Assembly: GCA_937995345.1 (NCBI GenBank)
Contig: CALKKS010000003.1
Span: 5,333 to 69,332 of the forward strand
Direction of reading: 5' to 3'
Source: an uncultured Collinsella sp.
GTDB taxonomy: Bacteria; Actinomycetota; Coriobacteriia; Coriobacteriales; Coriobacteriaceae
DNA length: 64,000 nucleotides
Shown here in pieces: positions 1 through 7,972 of this stretch (the first letter of the stretch is position 1; the number at the start of each line of letters is the position of its first letter). The notes beneath the pieces are model-generated. The model worked only from the letters and a program-made list of their open reading frames with translations. It had not been told where the DNA came from and did not search any database. Both the position numbers and the translations under genes were made by a program.

Positions 1-49
1 AGGTTACTTTGCACCAACATAGCGCAAGCCTGACCCCTTTGCACCAACA
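1..49 (-). repeat. TTGGTGCA/GGGGTCAGG repeat, left-end copy
   Basis: TTTGCACCAACA occurs twice as a direct repeat 30 bp apart (8-19 and 38-49), with CCTGACCCC between. Read on the minus strand this is TTGGTGCAAAGGGGTCAGG, the same string type as the elements at 49740-49774 and 50955-51029. The copy may continue beyond the window edge. Confidence 0.6.
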
Positions 50-82
50 ATGGAAACGTTACAGGTAGAGGACGGACAGCGA

Positions 83-182
83 ACGGGCACCAGAGCGAAC
101 AAATTGGCATGAAAAGAGGCCGGTATAGACCTTTTGGTCATGCCGGCCTCTTTGAATGACAAGTTGTCGCTCTGGTGCCCGT
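83..182. repeat. Nested palindromic element A
   Basis: A perfect 16-bp inverted repeat (83-98 with 167-182) encloses a second, 11-bp one (113-123 with 143-153). Near-identical direct repeats, ACAAATTG at 99-106 and ACAAGTTG at 159-166, lie just inside the outer arms. Its reverse complement aligns with the element at 48451-48565, sharing CGACGCTGCA, CAGAGCG, the apical GGCATGACC..AAGGTC hairpin and CGCTCTGG, so the two form a dispersed repeat family. It contains no gene. Confidence 0.85.
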
Positions 183-195
183 GCAGCGTCGACCG

Positions 196-363
196 GTTCC
201 GGCGTTTGGTAAAACGCCGGAACGCAAGTCGCCCCCTCCCGCGCACGGAACGGGAGGGGGCTAAAGGTAGGAGTCTACCGGTGGGTTGACCCCACCGGAC
301 AGACGATGACCAGATGATCCTTTACAGGATCGTCAAGGTTTCCGTGGGGTACCCGTTGGGTAC
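196..363. other. Array of five stem-loops
   Basis: Five hairpins follow one another: 196-223 (12-bp perfect stem), 231-261 (11-bp GC-rich stem), 278-298 (8-bp stem CCGGTGGG/CCCACCGG), 313-334 (8 bp with one G-T pair) and 349-363 (GTACCC/GGGTAC, touching the stop codon of the exchanger gene). With element A they fill almost all of the 363 bases before the first gene. One or more may terminate the minus-strand exchanger transcript, but none is followed by a clear T-run. A structured RNA is the alternative. Confidence 0.6.
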
Positions 364-1842
364 TTAGAGCATCACGCAGGCGATGGTCAGGATAACGGCG
401 CAGACGACGGAGAGCGCGACGATGAGCTTAAGAGCAAACTTGAGCCAGGTCGTCCACTCGATCTTGGCCAGGGCGAGACCGCCCATGATGGCGCCGGAGG
501 TCGGGGTGAACAGGTTCACGACACCGATGGCGGCGGAGAAGATCATGACCATGACCTCGGGCGAGAAGCCGAGCTTAACAGCCAGCGGTCCCATGATGGG
601 CATGGAGACGGTAGCCATACCGGAGGTCGAGGGGATCAGGAAGGACAGGCCGAAGTAGACCAGGAAGCTCATGGGAGCGAAGATCACGCCGGACAGGCCA
701 GCCAGAGCGTTGGCGGCAGCGTCGAGGACGTAGACATCGAGGCCGGTGCTAGCCATGAGGACGGAGATACCACGGGCGAGGGCGATGACGAGAACAACGG
801 ACATCATGTCGGCAGCGCCGGTGATGAAGGTGTTAACGATCTGCTTCTCGGACAGGCCACCGATGATACCGATCAGGATAGCCATGAGGAAGAACCAGGT
901 GGAAGCCTCGTCGAAGTACCACTGGCCAATGGGTAGGCCGGTGATCAGGGCAGACCAGCCCTGGACGACGGCGTTACCGTCGGCGTCGTAGACAGCGCCA
1001 GCGTCGAAGAAGTTGGCGACGCCCTCGTTGAGGTCGGCCAGCGGGATGAAGCCGACGATCATGACGACGAAGGTGAAGGCGAAGGCGATCAGAACACCCT
1101 TCTGACGACCGGTGAGCTTGACCTCCTTGTGAACCTCGGAAGCAGCCTTGCCGTGAGCCTCTTCGGCGTCCTTAAGCTCCTGCATCGACAGGATGGTGGA
1201 ACCCTTGTCAGCCTTGACCTTCTTGGCATAGCTCATCACGAAGACGATCGACATAGCGGTGGTGACAATCCACAGGACGGCACCGAGGCCGATGATGATG
1301 GACTGGTTGACCTCAATGCCAACGCCGGTCAGAGCGTCGACGGCAGCGCCGACGGCGAACGGGTTAACCGTGGAGCCGAGGCAGCCGCAGCCAGCGCCGA
1401 GCAGGACGGTAGCGGCGCCGACCATGGGGTCGAAGCCGGCGGCCATCATGGTAGCGGCGAGCAGGGCATAGAAGGGAACGGTCTCCTCGCACATACCATA
1501 GGTGGTACCACCGAGGGAGAAGATGAACATAAGGACAGGAATGAGCATAATCTCGTTGCCCTTAAGCTTCTGTACCAGAACGGCGATGCCGTTGTCCAGG
1601 GCGCCGGTCTCGGTCATCATGCCGAGGAAGCCGCCCAGGATCATAACAAAGAGGCAGACGGGCAGAGCGTCAGCAAAGCCCTTAACCGGGGCGGTGCAGA
1701 AATCGCTCAGGCGGGCTGCAGTAACCTCGCCACCGGACGTGCCGGAGACGATAACGGTAATCACTGCGACAATTGCCAGCAGAGCAAGAAGAATGGTGAA
1801 CGATGAAGGCATACCGCGCTTTTTCTTAGCGGTCTCAGTCAT
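364..1842 (-). CDS. YfcC-family basic amino acid exchanger, ArcD-like
   Basis: A 492-residue integral membrane protein of the YfcC/DcuC superfamily with about 12 hydrophobic segments, including an LPVCLFVMILGGFLG stretch and a GGTTYGMCEETVPFY motif typical of the family. A cytoplasmic charged loop lies near residues 215-245. I chose the ATG at 1842 because AAGGGGGG sits 9 bases upstream; an in-frame ATG at 1851 abuts that site. It lies downstream of arcB on the same strand, so import of arginine in exchange for ornithine is the likely role. The family also contains carriers for other amino acids and peptides, so the substrate is inferred from context only. Confidence 0.8.
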   Translation of the reverse strand: MTETAKKKRGMPSSFTILLALLAIVAVITVIVSGTSGGEVTAARLSDFCTAPVKGFADALPVCLFVMILGGFLGMMTETGALDNGIAVLVQKLKGNEIMLIPVLMFIFSLGGTTYGMCEETVPFYALLAATMMAAGFDPMVGAATVLLGAGCGCLGSTVNPFAVGAAVDALTGVGIEVNQSIIIGLGAVLWIVTTAMSIVFVMSYAKKVKADKGSTILSMQELKDAEEAHGKAASEVHKEVKLTGRQKGVLIAFAFTFVVMIVGFIPLADLNEGVANFFDAGAVYDADGNAVVQGWSALITGLPIGQWYFDEASTWFFLMAILIGIIGGLSEKQIVNTFITGAADMMSVVLVIALARGISVLMASTGLDVYVLDAAANALAGLSGVIFAPMSFLVYFGLSFLIPSTSGMATVSMPIMGPLAVKLGFSPEVMVMIFSAAIGVVNLFTPTSGAIMGGLALAKIEWTTWLKFALKLIVALSVVCAVILTIACVML

Positions 1843-1934
1843 AGTTCTCATCCCCCCTTCATAAATCATTTACTGATCTCGCCCGAAGCGGCTCTTCCGT
1901 GCCGTGCCTGCCGCTTGATGCGAGATTATTACCA

Positions 1935-1974
1935 GATAAAACCGCTCGGGATGTGCAGCAATACACCCCGAGCG
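1935..1974 (-). terminator. Terminator downstream of arcB
   Basis: CGCTCGGG (1943-1950) pairs with CCCGAGCG (1967-1974), with further pairing inside. On the minus strand the stem is followed by GGTTTTAT. It separates arcB from the exchanger gene, so part of the transcription may stop here. Confidence 0.7.
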
Positions 1975-1989
1975 AGATGCTAGATGCTC

Positions 1990-2985
1990 TTACTTGAGCG
2001 TGGCGTACATGACAGCCTTGATGGTGTGCATGCGGTTCTCGGCCTCGTCGAAGACCTTGGAAGCGGGACTCTCGAAGACCTCGTCGGTGACCTCCTGCTC
2101 GGTGATGCCGAACTGCTCGCACTTCTCGGCGCCAATGGTGGTGTTGGTGTCGTGGAAGCTGGGCAGGCAGTGCAGGAAGATGGCACCCGGGTTGGCCATA
2201 GCCATGACCTCGGAGGTAACACGATACGGGGTGAGCTGAGCGATGCGCTCGGCCCAGACCTCGTCGGGCTCGCCCATGGAGACCCAAACGTCGGTGTAGA
2301 GAACGTCGGCACCGGTGACGCCGTCCTTGACGTCGGTGGTCAGCTTGATGGTGCAGCCGTTGGCCTCGGCGATGGGCTTGCAGGCCTCGATAACGTCGTC
2401 AGCGGGCATGCACTCCTCGGGGCCGCAGGCCACGAAGTTCATGCCGAGCTTGGAGCAGACAACCATGAGGGAGCGAGCGACGTTGTTCTTGCAGTCGCCC
2501 ATGAAGACGAGGGTCTTGCCCTTGATGTCGTAGTTGAAGTTCTCCTGGACGGTCAGGATGTCGGCGAGCATCTGGGTGGGGTGCCACTCAGTGGTCAGGC
2601 CATTCCACACGGGCACGCCGGACTTAGCGGCGAGCTCCTCGACGTCGTCCTGGGCAAAGCCACGGAACTCGATGCCGTCATACATGCGGCCGAGAACGCG
2701 AGCGGTGTCCTCGATGGACTCCTTCTTGCCCATCTGCGACGAACCCGGGTCGAGGTAGGTGACGCCCATGCCCAGATCCATGCCGCCGACCTCGAAGGCG
2801 CAGCGGGTACGAGTGGAGGTCTTCTGGAAGAGCAGGACGATGTTCTTGCCCTCGAGATAGCGGTGCGGAACGCCAGCGCGCTTCATGTCCTTGAAGTTCT
2901 TGGAGAGCTTGAGCAGGTACTCGATCTCCTCGGTGGTGAGGTCGAGGAGCTTGAGGAAGCTACGGCCGGAGAGGTTAACACCCAT
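1990..2985 (-). CDS. arcB: Ornithine carbamoyltransferase, catabolic type
   Basis: This 331-residue cytosolic enzyme interconverts ornithine plus carbamoyl phosphate with citrulline; in the deiminase pathway it runs toward carbamoyl phosphate. The carbamoyl-phosphate loop KTSTRTRCAFEV lies near residue 57 and the ornithine-binding HCLPSFHD lies in the C-terminal domain. Length matches the family. The ATG at 2985 follows AAAGGAAACGAACC; the open frame extends upstream but that part looks like leader sequence. It lies between arcA and the exchanger on the same strand. Assignment to catabolism rests on that context, since anabolic ArgF is very similar. Confidence 0.93.
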   Translation of the reverse strand: MGVNLSGRSFLKLLDLTTEEIEYLLKLSKNFKDMKRAGVPHRYLEGKNIVLLFQKTSTRTRCAFEVGGMDLGMGVTYLDPGSSQMGKKESIEDTARVLGRMYDGIEFRGFAQDDVEELAAKSGVPVWNGLTTEWHPTQMLADILTVQENFNYDIKGKTLVFMGDCKNNVARSLMVVCSKLGMNFVACGPEECMPADDVIEACKPIAEANGCTIKLTTDVKDGVTGADVLYTDVWVSMGEPDEVWAERIAQLTPYRVTSEVMAMANPGAIFLHCLPSFHDTNTTIGAEKCEQFGITEQEVTDEVFESPASKVFDEAENRMHTIKAVMYATLK

Positions 2986-3030
2986 GGTTCGTTTCCTTTC
3001 GAAGAAATGAATTACGTAAGTATTAGTGAT

Positions 3031-3078
3031 GCCCGTTTGACGGGCGAAACCGGTGCGGTTGTAGGGGGACCGCACCGG
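3031..3078 (-). terminator. Two hairpins between arcA and arcB
   Basis: GCCCG/CGGGC (3031-3045) and a 10-bp perfect stem CCGGTGCGGT/ACCGCACCGG (3050-3078) follow the arcA stop codon. There is no strong T-run, so they may stabilise or partly terminate the arcA message rather than end it fully. Confidence 0.5.
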
Positions 3079-3090
3079 AAACGGAAAGAC

Positions 3091-4332
3091 TTAGAGGTCC
3101 TCGCGCCAGAAGGGCATGCTCATGCAGCGCGGGCCGCCGCGGCCGCGGGAGAGCTCGGCGGAGGGCACGACGAGAAGGTCCAGGCCCTCCTTGTACAGCA
3201 CGTCGTTGGTGACGGTGTTGCGGGCGTAGACGCAGATCTTGCCGGGCTCGACGCACAGGGTGTTGGAGCCGTCGTTCCACTGCTCGCGGGAGGCCGCGAT
3301 CGGGTCGCCGCCGCCGCAGGGGATCAGCTTGACCTGGTCGACGCCGGTGGCGTCCTCCAGGACGTGCTCGAGGGTGTCCTCGATCAGGCGGATGTTCACG
3401 TCGCCCGGGTTCTTGCCGGCGGTCAGCTCGTAGACGCGCAGGGTGCCCATGATGGCGGGGTGGATCGTGAACTTATCGACGTCGATCTGGGTGAAGACCG
3501 TGTCGAGGTGCATGAAGGCGCGCGAGACCGGGATGTCGAAGGCCAGGATGCGCTCGACCTTGGAGTCGGAGTTCCAGAAGATGTTCTGGGCCATGACGTC
3601 GATGGCCGCGGCCTGGGTGCGCTGGGAGATGCCGACGGCGAGGGTCTTCTCGTTGATGTTCAGCACGTCGCCGCCCTCGGTGTGGAACTGGCAGTCGCGG
3701 CGGAAGTACAGGGAGACGTCCTTGTAGTCGGGGTGGTACTTGAAGACGTACTTGCCGTACAGGGTCTCGCGGTTGCGGGTGACCGAGTACATGCGGTTGA
3801 GGTTGACGCCCTCGCCGACGACCGCGAACGGGTCGCGGGTGAAGTAGAGGTTGGGCATCGGGTCGATGATCAGGTCGGACTCGGACTCGGAGTTGACCAG
3901 GGAGTCGAGGGTCGTGGACGCCGTGAGGGGCATGTCGATCTCGGCCTTGGTCATGCCGGCCATGGTCTTCTTGACGAACTCGAGGTTGTCCTCGATGGAG
4001 TCCAGCTTCTCGCGGACGATCTGCGGCATGTGCTGGCCGCGGATGCCGGCCTCGGCGATGTACTGGTCGGTGAACTCGGCGCGGGCGCCGGGGACCTGGT
4101 CGAACACCTCGGCGACGAGGTTCTCCAGGTAGAGGACCTCCACGCCCTGGTCCCTCAGGATCTGGGCGAAGGTGTCGTGCTCCTGCTGTGCGACCTCCAG
4201 GAACGGGACGTCGTCGAACAGGAGTCGCTCGAGCTCGTCGGGCGGCAGGTTGAGGAGCTCGTCGCCGGGACGGTGCAGGCAGACCTTCCTGAGCTTGCCG
4301 ATCTCGGAAGGCACGTGCAGACCTTTCGTCAT
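3091..4332 (-). CDS. arcA: Arginine deiminase, copy 1
   Basis: This 413-residue cytosolic enzyme hydrolyses L-arginine to L-citrulline and ammonia, the first step of the deiminase pathway. Family motifs are in order: LTASTTLDSL, FTRDPFA, FHTEGGDVL with the catalytic His region, and the C-terminal CMSMPFWREDL with the catalytic Cys at 403. Start ATG follows TAGGAGGCC. The protein is identical to that encoded at 6179-7420, and the genes match along their whole length, including 25 or so bases upstream of the start. It heads an arcA-arcB-exchanger order on the minus strand. Codon use is slightly more G/C-ending than in neighbouring genes, as expected for high expression. Confidence 0.97.
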   Translation of the reverse strand: MTKGLHVPSEIGKLRKVCLHRPGDELLNLPPDELERLLFDDVPFLEVAQQEHDTFAQILRDQGVEVLYLENLVAEVFDQVPGARAEFTDQYIAEAGIRGQHMPQIVREKLDSIEDNLEFVKKTMAGMTKAEIDMPLTASTTLDSLVNSESESDLIIDPMPNLYFTRDPFAVVGEGVNLNRMYSVTRNRETLYGKYVFKYHPDYKDVSLYFRRDCQFHTEGGDVLNINEKTLAVGISQRTQAAAIDVMAQNIFWNSDSKVERILAFDIPVSRAFMHLDTVFTQIDVDKFTIHPAIMGTLRVYELTAGKNPGDVNIRLIEDTLEHVLEDATGVDQVKLIPCGGGDPIAASREQWNDGSNTLCVEPGKICVYARNTVTNDVLYKEGLDLLVVPSAELSRGRGGPRCMSMPFWREDL

Positions 4333-4404
4333 GGCCTCCTACCTTTCTTTCGGGCCCTTGTCAGGGCCGATTCGTTAGCGCCCCTCCGTGTGAGGCGTTA
4401 TTGC

Positions 4405-4480
4405 TGACGACATATTTATATCCAAAATCAGCCCATACTTCCACCTTGCCCCCGAACGGTTTTTTATAGGGGGTGAACGG
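4405..4480 (-). promoter_or_regulatory. arcA copy 1 promoter and paired GAACGG boxes
   Basis: On the minus strand a TATAAATA -10 (about 4413-4420) lies 80 bases upstream of the start codon. GAACGG occurs at 4454-4459 and 4475-4480, exactly 21 bp apart, about 50 and 70 bases upstream of the expected transcription start. The same layout is kept before the second arcA although the surrounding sequence has diverged. The binding protein is unknown. Confidence 0.6.
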
Positions 4481-4812
4481 CATACACATATACTTCACGC
4501 ATGGCACACTTTGATTTAATAAAGTTTATTTACGTGCTTAAATGCTTTTTCAAACCAAATAGCAAATGGAACTTAACTTTATTAAACCACCCTCAAATTG
4601 CATATTTCTAATAAAGCTATGAATAGAATTAGCGATTCATACCGCGTCTCAACCATTTTCATTTTTATTCAGAAAAAAGTTTGTCCTATTCATTTCTGAT
4701 AAGCAACCAACCGTTTACCAGACGCTTGATACCGTTCACCGGAAGTTCAGTATAAGGCCCAGCGGATACCGTCTCACCTTGACGTCCTATTTGTAACAAC
4801 TTGACTTCTCGG
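4481..4812. other. AT-rich gene-free stretch
   Basis: No gene is apparent. It holds a perfect 12-bp inverted repeat, TTTAATAAAGTT (4515-4526) with AACTTTATTAAA (4575-4586), and a third pair of the arc-type boxes in the opposite orientation: ACCGTTTACC at 4710-4719 and ACCGTTCACC at 4731-4740, again 21 bp apart. These may be distant operators for arcA. Confidence 0.5.
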
Positions 4813-4814
4813 TA

Positions 4815-4856
4815 TAGAAAAACAGACCCGCCCCCCTCATGGGAAACGGGTCTGTT
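4815..4856 (-). terminator. Terminator downstream of the aminotransferase
   Basis: A 10-bp perfect stem, AACAGACCCG (4821-4830) with CGGGTCTGTT (4847-4856), is followed on the minus strand by TTTTTCT. This is a typical intrinsic terminator for the gene ending at 4905. Confidence 0.85.
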
Positions 4857-4904
4857 ATCGATAATCGTAGACAGATTTGAGCGGCTTTGAGAGCCGTCGG
4901 AATC

Positions 4905-6029
4905 CTAGCGATCAAACTCCGCCAGCGCCTCGCCCAGAAGCCTCAGGCCCTCGCGAAGAACGTCCTCGCTCGCGCAGTAACCCAGGCGCGCGCCGCAGGG
5001 AAGCTCAAAGCGGCTGCCGGGAACCAACAGCACTCCCCTCTCGGCCAGCAGGCGCTTGCAGAACCCCTCATCGTCCTCGGGAATATCCAGCTGGATAAAC
5101 GAGGTGGACACGCCCTGCGGCGCCGTCCAGGAAACGCGGTGCTGCGTATCGATCCAAGCCTGCGCGATATCACGGTTGTCAAACACAATCTTACGGTTGC
5201 GTTCGAGAATCTTGTCCTTGTGCTCGAGCACATAGGTTGCCAGAGCGTCGTTGAAAACGCCGCCGCAGATCATGGTGTAATCGCGATAAGTGCGGATACG
5301 GTTGGATACCTCTTCATCTGCCACGACCCAGCCCACGCGGGCCGCAGGCGTCGAATAGGTCTTGGACACCGAGTTGGTGACGATGGCCTTCTCGTACACA
5401 TCGGCCATCGACATAAAGTCCTCGGTGTTCTCAAGCGGCAGGTACACCTCGTCGCACAGCACATAGGCGCCAACCGAGCGGGCGATCTCGGCAATCTGGC
5501 CGAGCGTATCGGCATCGAGCACCGTTCCGATGGGGTTCGATGCGTTGTTGATGCAGATGAGCTTGGTATTAGGACGCACCAGACGCTTGAGCTCCTCGAT
5601 ATCGGGCTTCCAGCCGAGCTCCTCGCGAAGCTCCCAGTACTCGACCTCGGCGCCCAGCGTGCGCGGAATCTCGTAGAGCGGCGCATAGGTGGGCCACTCG
5701 GCAATCACATGGTCGCCGGGCTCGACCACGGCCATGATGGCGTTGAGGTTCGCGCCCGTGCAGCCGTTGGTCTGCAGGATGTGGTCGGGATTGACCTCGC
5801 GGCGATACAGTTTGGCGACCTCGGCCTTAAACTCCGGCGAACCCTCGATCCAGCCGTAGTTCATCTTCTCGCAGTCCAGGCGCTCGTAGAACGTGGCACC
5901 GTCCTGCTCGTCGAGCGCACGTAGCTCGCCCATGGTGAGCGACGAGATCGTCGACTGGGCGATGTCCCACGTGGCGCTCTTCTCCCAAACGTTGAGCCAT
6001 TCCTCAATGCCAATCGTCTTGATGTCCAT
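4905..6029 (-). CDS. PLP-dependent class I/II aminotransferase, arc-associated
   Basis: A 374-residue fold-type I PLP enzyme. The PLP lysine lies in TNSVSKTYSTPAARVGW and the cofactor-binding NNASNPIGT and CDEVY motifs precede it. The N-terminus (MDIKTIGIEEWLNVWEKSA) is of the kind seen in a subgroup related to capreomycidine synthase, an enzyme acting on an arginine derivative; that link is a recollection of family style, not a demonstrated function. The ATG at 6029 follows AAGGAGCTTGGCC. It lies between the two arcA copies, with its own terminator on each side, which suggests a role in arginine, ornithine or citrulline metabolism. Confidence 0.75.
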   Translation of the reverse strand: MDIKTIGIEEWLNVWEKSATWDIAQSTISSLTMGELRALDEQDGATFYERLDCEKMNYGWIEGSPEFKAEVAKLYRREVNPDHILQTNGCTGANLNAIMAVVEPGDHVIAEWPTYAPLYEIPRTLGAEVEYWELREELGWKPDIEELKRLVRPNTKLICINNASNPIGTVLDADTLGQIAEIARSVGAYVLCDEVYLPLENTEDFMSMADVYEKAIVTNSVSKTYSTPAARVGWVVADEEVSNRIRTYRDYTMICGGVFNDALATYVLEHKDKILERNRKIVFDNRDIAQAWIDTQHRVSWTAPQGVSTSFIQLDIPEDDEGFCKRLLAERGVLLVPGSRFELPCGARLGYCASEDVLREGLRLLGEALAEFDR

Positions 6030-6084
6030 GGCCAAGCTCCTTACAAAAGCAGTCATCCAATCGTGTTAACGTTCCTCATACAAG

Positions 6085-6118
6085 ATTGGGGCGGTGCGAA
6101 AACCCGCACCGCCCCAAT
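6085..6118 (-). terminator. Hairpin downstream of arcA copy 2
   Basis: A 14-bp perfect stem, ATTGGGGCGGTGCG (6085-6098) with CGCACCGCCCCAAT (6105-6118), lies between the second arcA and the aminotransferase. There is no long T-run, but its strength and place fit a terminator. Confidence 0.7.
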
Positions 6119-6178
6119 GAGAGACATCTAATGGCAGCTAGATGTATGTATTATGACCTGTACGGGCCCTTGAAGGCC

Positions 6179-7420
6179 TTAGAGGTCCTCGCGCCAGAAG
6201 GGCATGCTCATGCAGCGCGGGCCGCCGCGGCCGCGGGAGAGCTCGGCGGAGGGCACGACGAGAAGGTCCAGGCCCTCCTTGTACAGCACGTCGTTGGTGA
6301 CGGTGTTGCGGGCGTAGACGCAGATCTTGCCGGGCTCGACGCACAGGGTGTTGGAGCCGTCGTTCCACTGCTCGCGGGAGGCCGCGATCGGGTCGCCGCC
6401 GCCGCAGGGGATCAGCTTGACCTGGTCGACGCCGGTGGCGTCCTCCAGGACGTGCTCGAGGGTGTCCTCGATCAGGCGGATGTTCACGTCGCCCGGGTTC
6501 TTGCCGGCGGTCAGCTCGTAGACGCGCAGGGTGCCCATGATGGCGGGGTGGATCGTGAACTTATCGACGTCGATCTGGGTGAAGACCGTGTCGAGGTGCA
6601 TGAAGGCGCGCGAGACCGGGATGTCGAAGGCCAGGATGCGCTCGACCTTGGAGTCGGAGTTCCAGAAGATGTTCTGGGCCATGACGTCGATGGCCGCGGC
6701 CTGGGTGCGCTGGGAGATGCCGACGGCGAGGGTCTTCTCGTTGATGTTCAGCACGTCGCCGCCCTCGGTGTGGAACTGGCAGTCGCGGCGGAAGTACAGG
6801 GAGACGTCCTTGTAGTCGGGGTGGTACTTGAAGACGTACTTGCCGTACAGGGTCTCGCGGTTGCGGGTGACCGAGTACATGCGGTTGAGGTTGACGCCCT
6901 CGCCGACGACCGCGAACGGGTCGCGGGTGAAGTAGAGGTTGGGCATCGGGTCGATGATCAGGTCGGACTCGGACTCGGAGTTGACCAGGGAGTCGAGGGT
7001 CGTGGACGCCGTGAGGGGCATGTCGATCTCGGCCTTGGTCATGCCGGCCATGGTCTTCTTGACGAACTCGAGGTTGTCCTCGATGGAGTCCAGCTTCTCG
7101 CGGACGATCTGCGGCATGTGCTGGCCGCGGATGCCGGCCTCGGCGATGTACTGGTCGGTGAACTCGGCGCGGGCGCCGGGGACCTGGTCGAACACCTCGG
7201 CGACGAGGTTCTCCAGGTAGAGGACCTCCACGCCCTGGTCCCTCAGGATCTGGGCGAAGGTGTCGTGCTCCTGCTGTGCGACCTCCAGGAACGGGACGTC
7301 GTCGAACAGGAGTCGCTCGAGCTCGTCGGGCGGCAGGTTGAGGAGCTCGTCGCCGGGACGGTGCAGGCAGACCTTCCTGAGCTTGCCGATCTCGGAAGGC
7401 ACGTGCAGACCTTTCGTCAT
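6179..7420 (-). CDS. arcA: Arginine deiminase, copy 2 (identical protein)
   Basis: It encodes the same 413-residue protein as 3091-4332, with the same FTRDPFA, HTEGGDVL and CMSMP active-site motifs. The match runs along the DNA from about the stop codon to about 25 bases before the start (offset 3088 bp), then breaks down into a related but clearly diverged promoter region. Identity in the coding part beside divergence outside it points to gene conversion rather than a fresh tandem duplication. No arcB or exchanger gene follows this copy; an aminotransferase comes next. Separate promoters would allow the two copies to answer to different signals. Confidence 0.96.
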   Translation of the reverse strand: MTKGLHVPSEIGKLRKVCLHRPGDELLNLPPDELERLLFDDVPFLEVAQQEHDTFAQILRDQGVEVLYLENLVAEVFDQVPGARAEFTDQYIAEAGIRGQHMPQIVREKLDSIEDNLEFVKKTMAGMTKAEIDMPLTASTTLDSLVNSESESDLIIDPMPNLYFTRDPFAVVGEGVNLNRMYSVTRNRETLYGKYVFKYHPDYKDVSLYFRRDCQFHTEGGDVLNINEKTLAVGISQRTQAAAIDVMAQNIFWNSDSKVERILAFDIPVSRAFMHLDTVFTQIDVDKFTIHPAIMGTLRVYELTAGKNPGDVNIRLIEDTLEHVLEDATGVDQVKLIPCGGGDPIAASREQWNDGSNTLCVEPGKICVYARNTVTNDVLYKEGLDLLVVPSAELSRGRGGPRCMSMPFWREDL

Positions 7421-7497
7421 GGCCTCCTACCTTTCTTTCGGGCCTTACTGGCCGAATGTATCAGCGCCCCTCCATATGGGACGCTGCTTGCTGACAG

Positions 7498-7568
7498 CTC
7501 TAGTTATATCCAAAAACCACTCGCAATTCCACCTCGCCCCCGAACGGTCAGCAAAGTGCGATGAACGG
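7498..7568 (-). promoter_or_regulatory. arcA copy 2 promoter and paired GAACGG boxes
   Basis: A GTTATAT-type -10 (minus strand, about 7503-7509) and GAACGG boxes at 7542-7547 and 7563-7568, again 21 bp apart, repeat the layout of the copy 1 promoter. TTTTTGGATATAA and CCCCCGAACGGT are the best kept strings between the two. Confidence 0.6.
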
Positions 7569-7972
7569 TATATCGCATATGATTCCCCCATGATGCACTT
7601 CGGTTCTCTAAAGCAAGTTTTCAAAGGTAATCGTTCTTTTTTCTAAGGAATTAAGCCAGTTTGCACAAATATTTTCATGTTCAGGAATTGCATAGCTAAA
7701 ACTGTTTTCTGCATATATATGTTGTTTGTCCATGATTCAATTTGGATTCGATTATATTCAGCTCGCAATCATTCTTATTCATATATCCTCACCAGTTGAG
7801 TATGGATATAGATTGTTTTCAAAGCAATTCGGGTAGTTTGTTGCATGCCTTGGCAGCGTAAGAAGTAGGTAAAGATACCGTTCGCACAATACGTCCGTGC
7901 CGCAAGTCGACTAAATTGAGACAATAGTGAATAGTGTTAGGCTACCGTCCCCTGCGGGGACTGAACGGACAG
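7569..7972. other. AT-rich intergenic region before ppk
   Basis: About 400 bases between divergent arcA and ppk. It is AT-rich with no convincing gene, and presumably holds the ppk promoter. One isolated ACCGTTCGC (7877-7885) resembles a single arc box. I see no strong hairpin. Confidence 0.4.

Noticed and set aside
4..246. Short minus-strand frame inside the hairpin array
   Set aside because: It runs through the palindromes, with Arg/Lys-rich junk composition and no family match.
1984..4407. A very long open frame on the plus strand opposite arcA and arcB
   Set aside because: It has repetitive Val/Leu/Gly/Asp/Ala composition, no family motif, and is the mirror of two strongly conserved genes on the other strand.
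7877..7885. ACCGTTCGC as an arc-type box for ppk
   Set aside because: There is no second box 21 bp away, unlike the arcA promoters.
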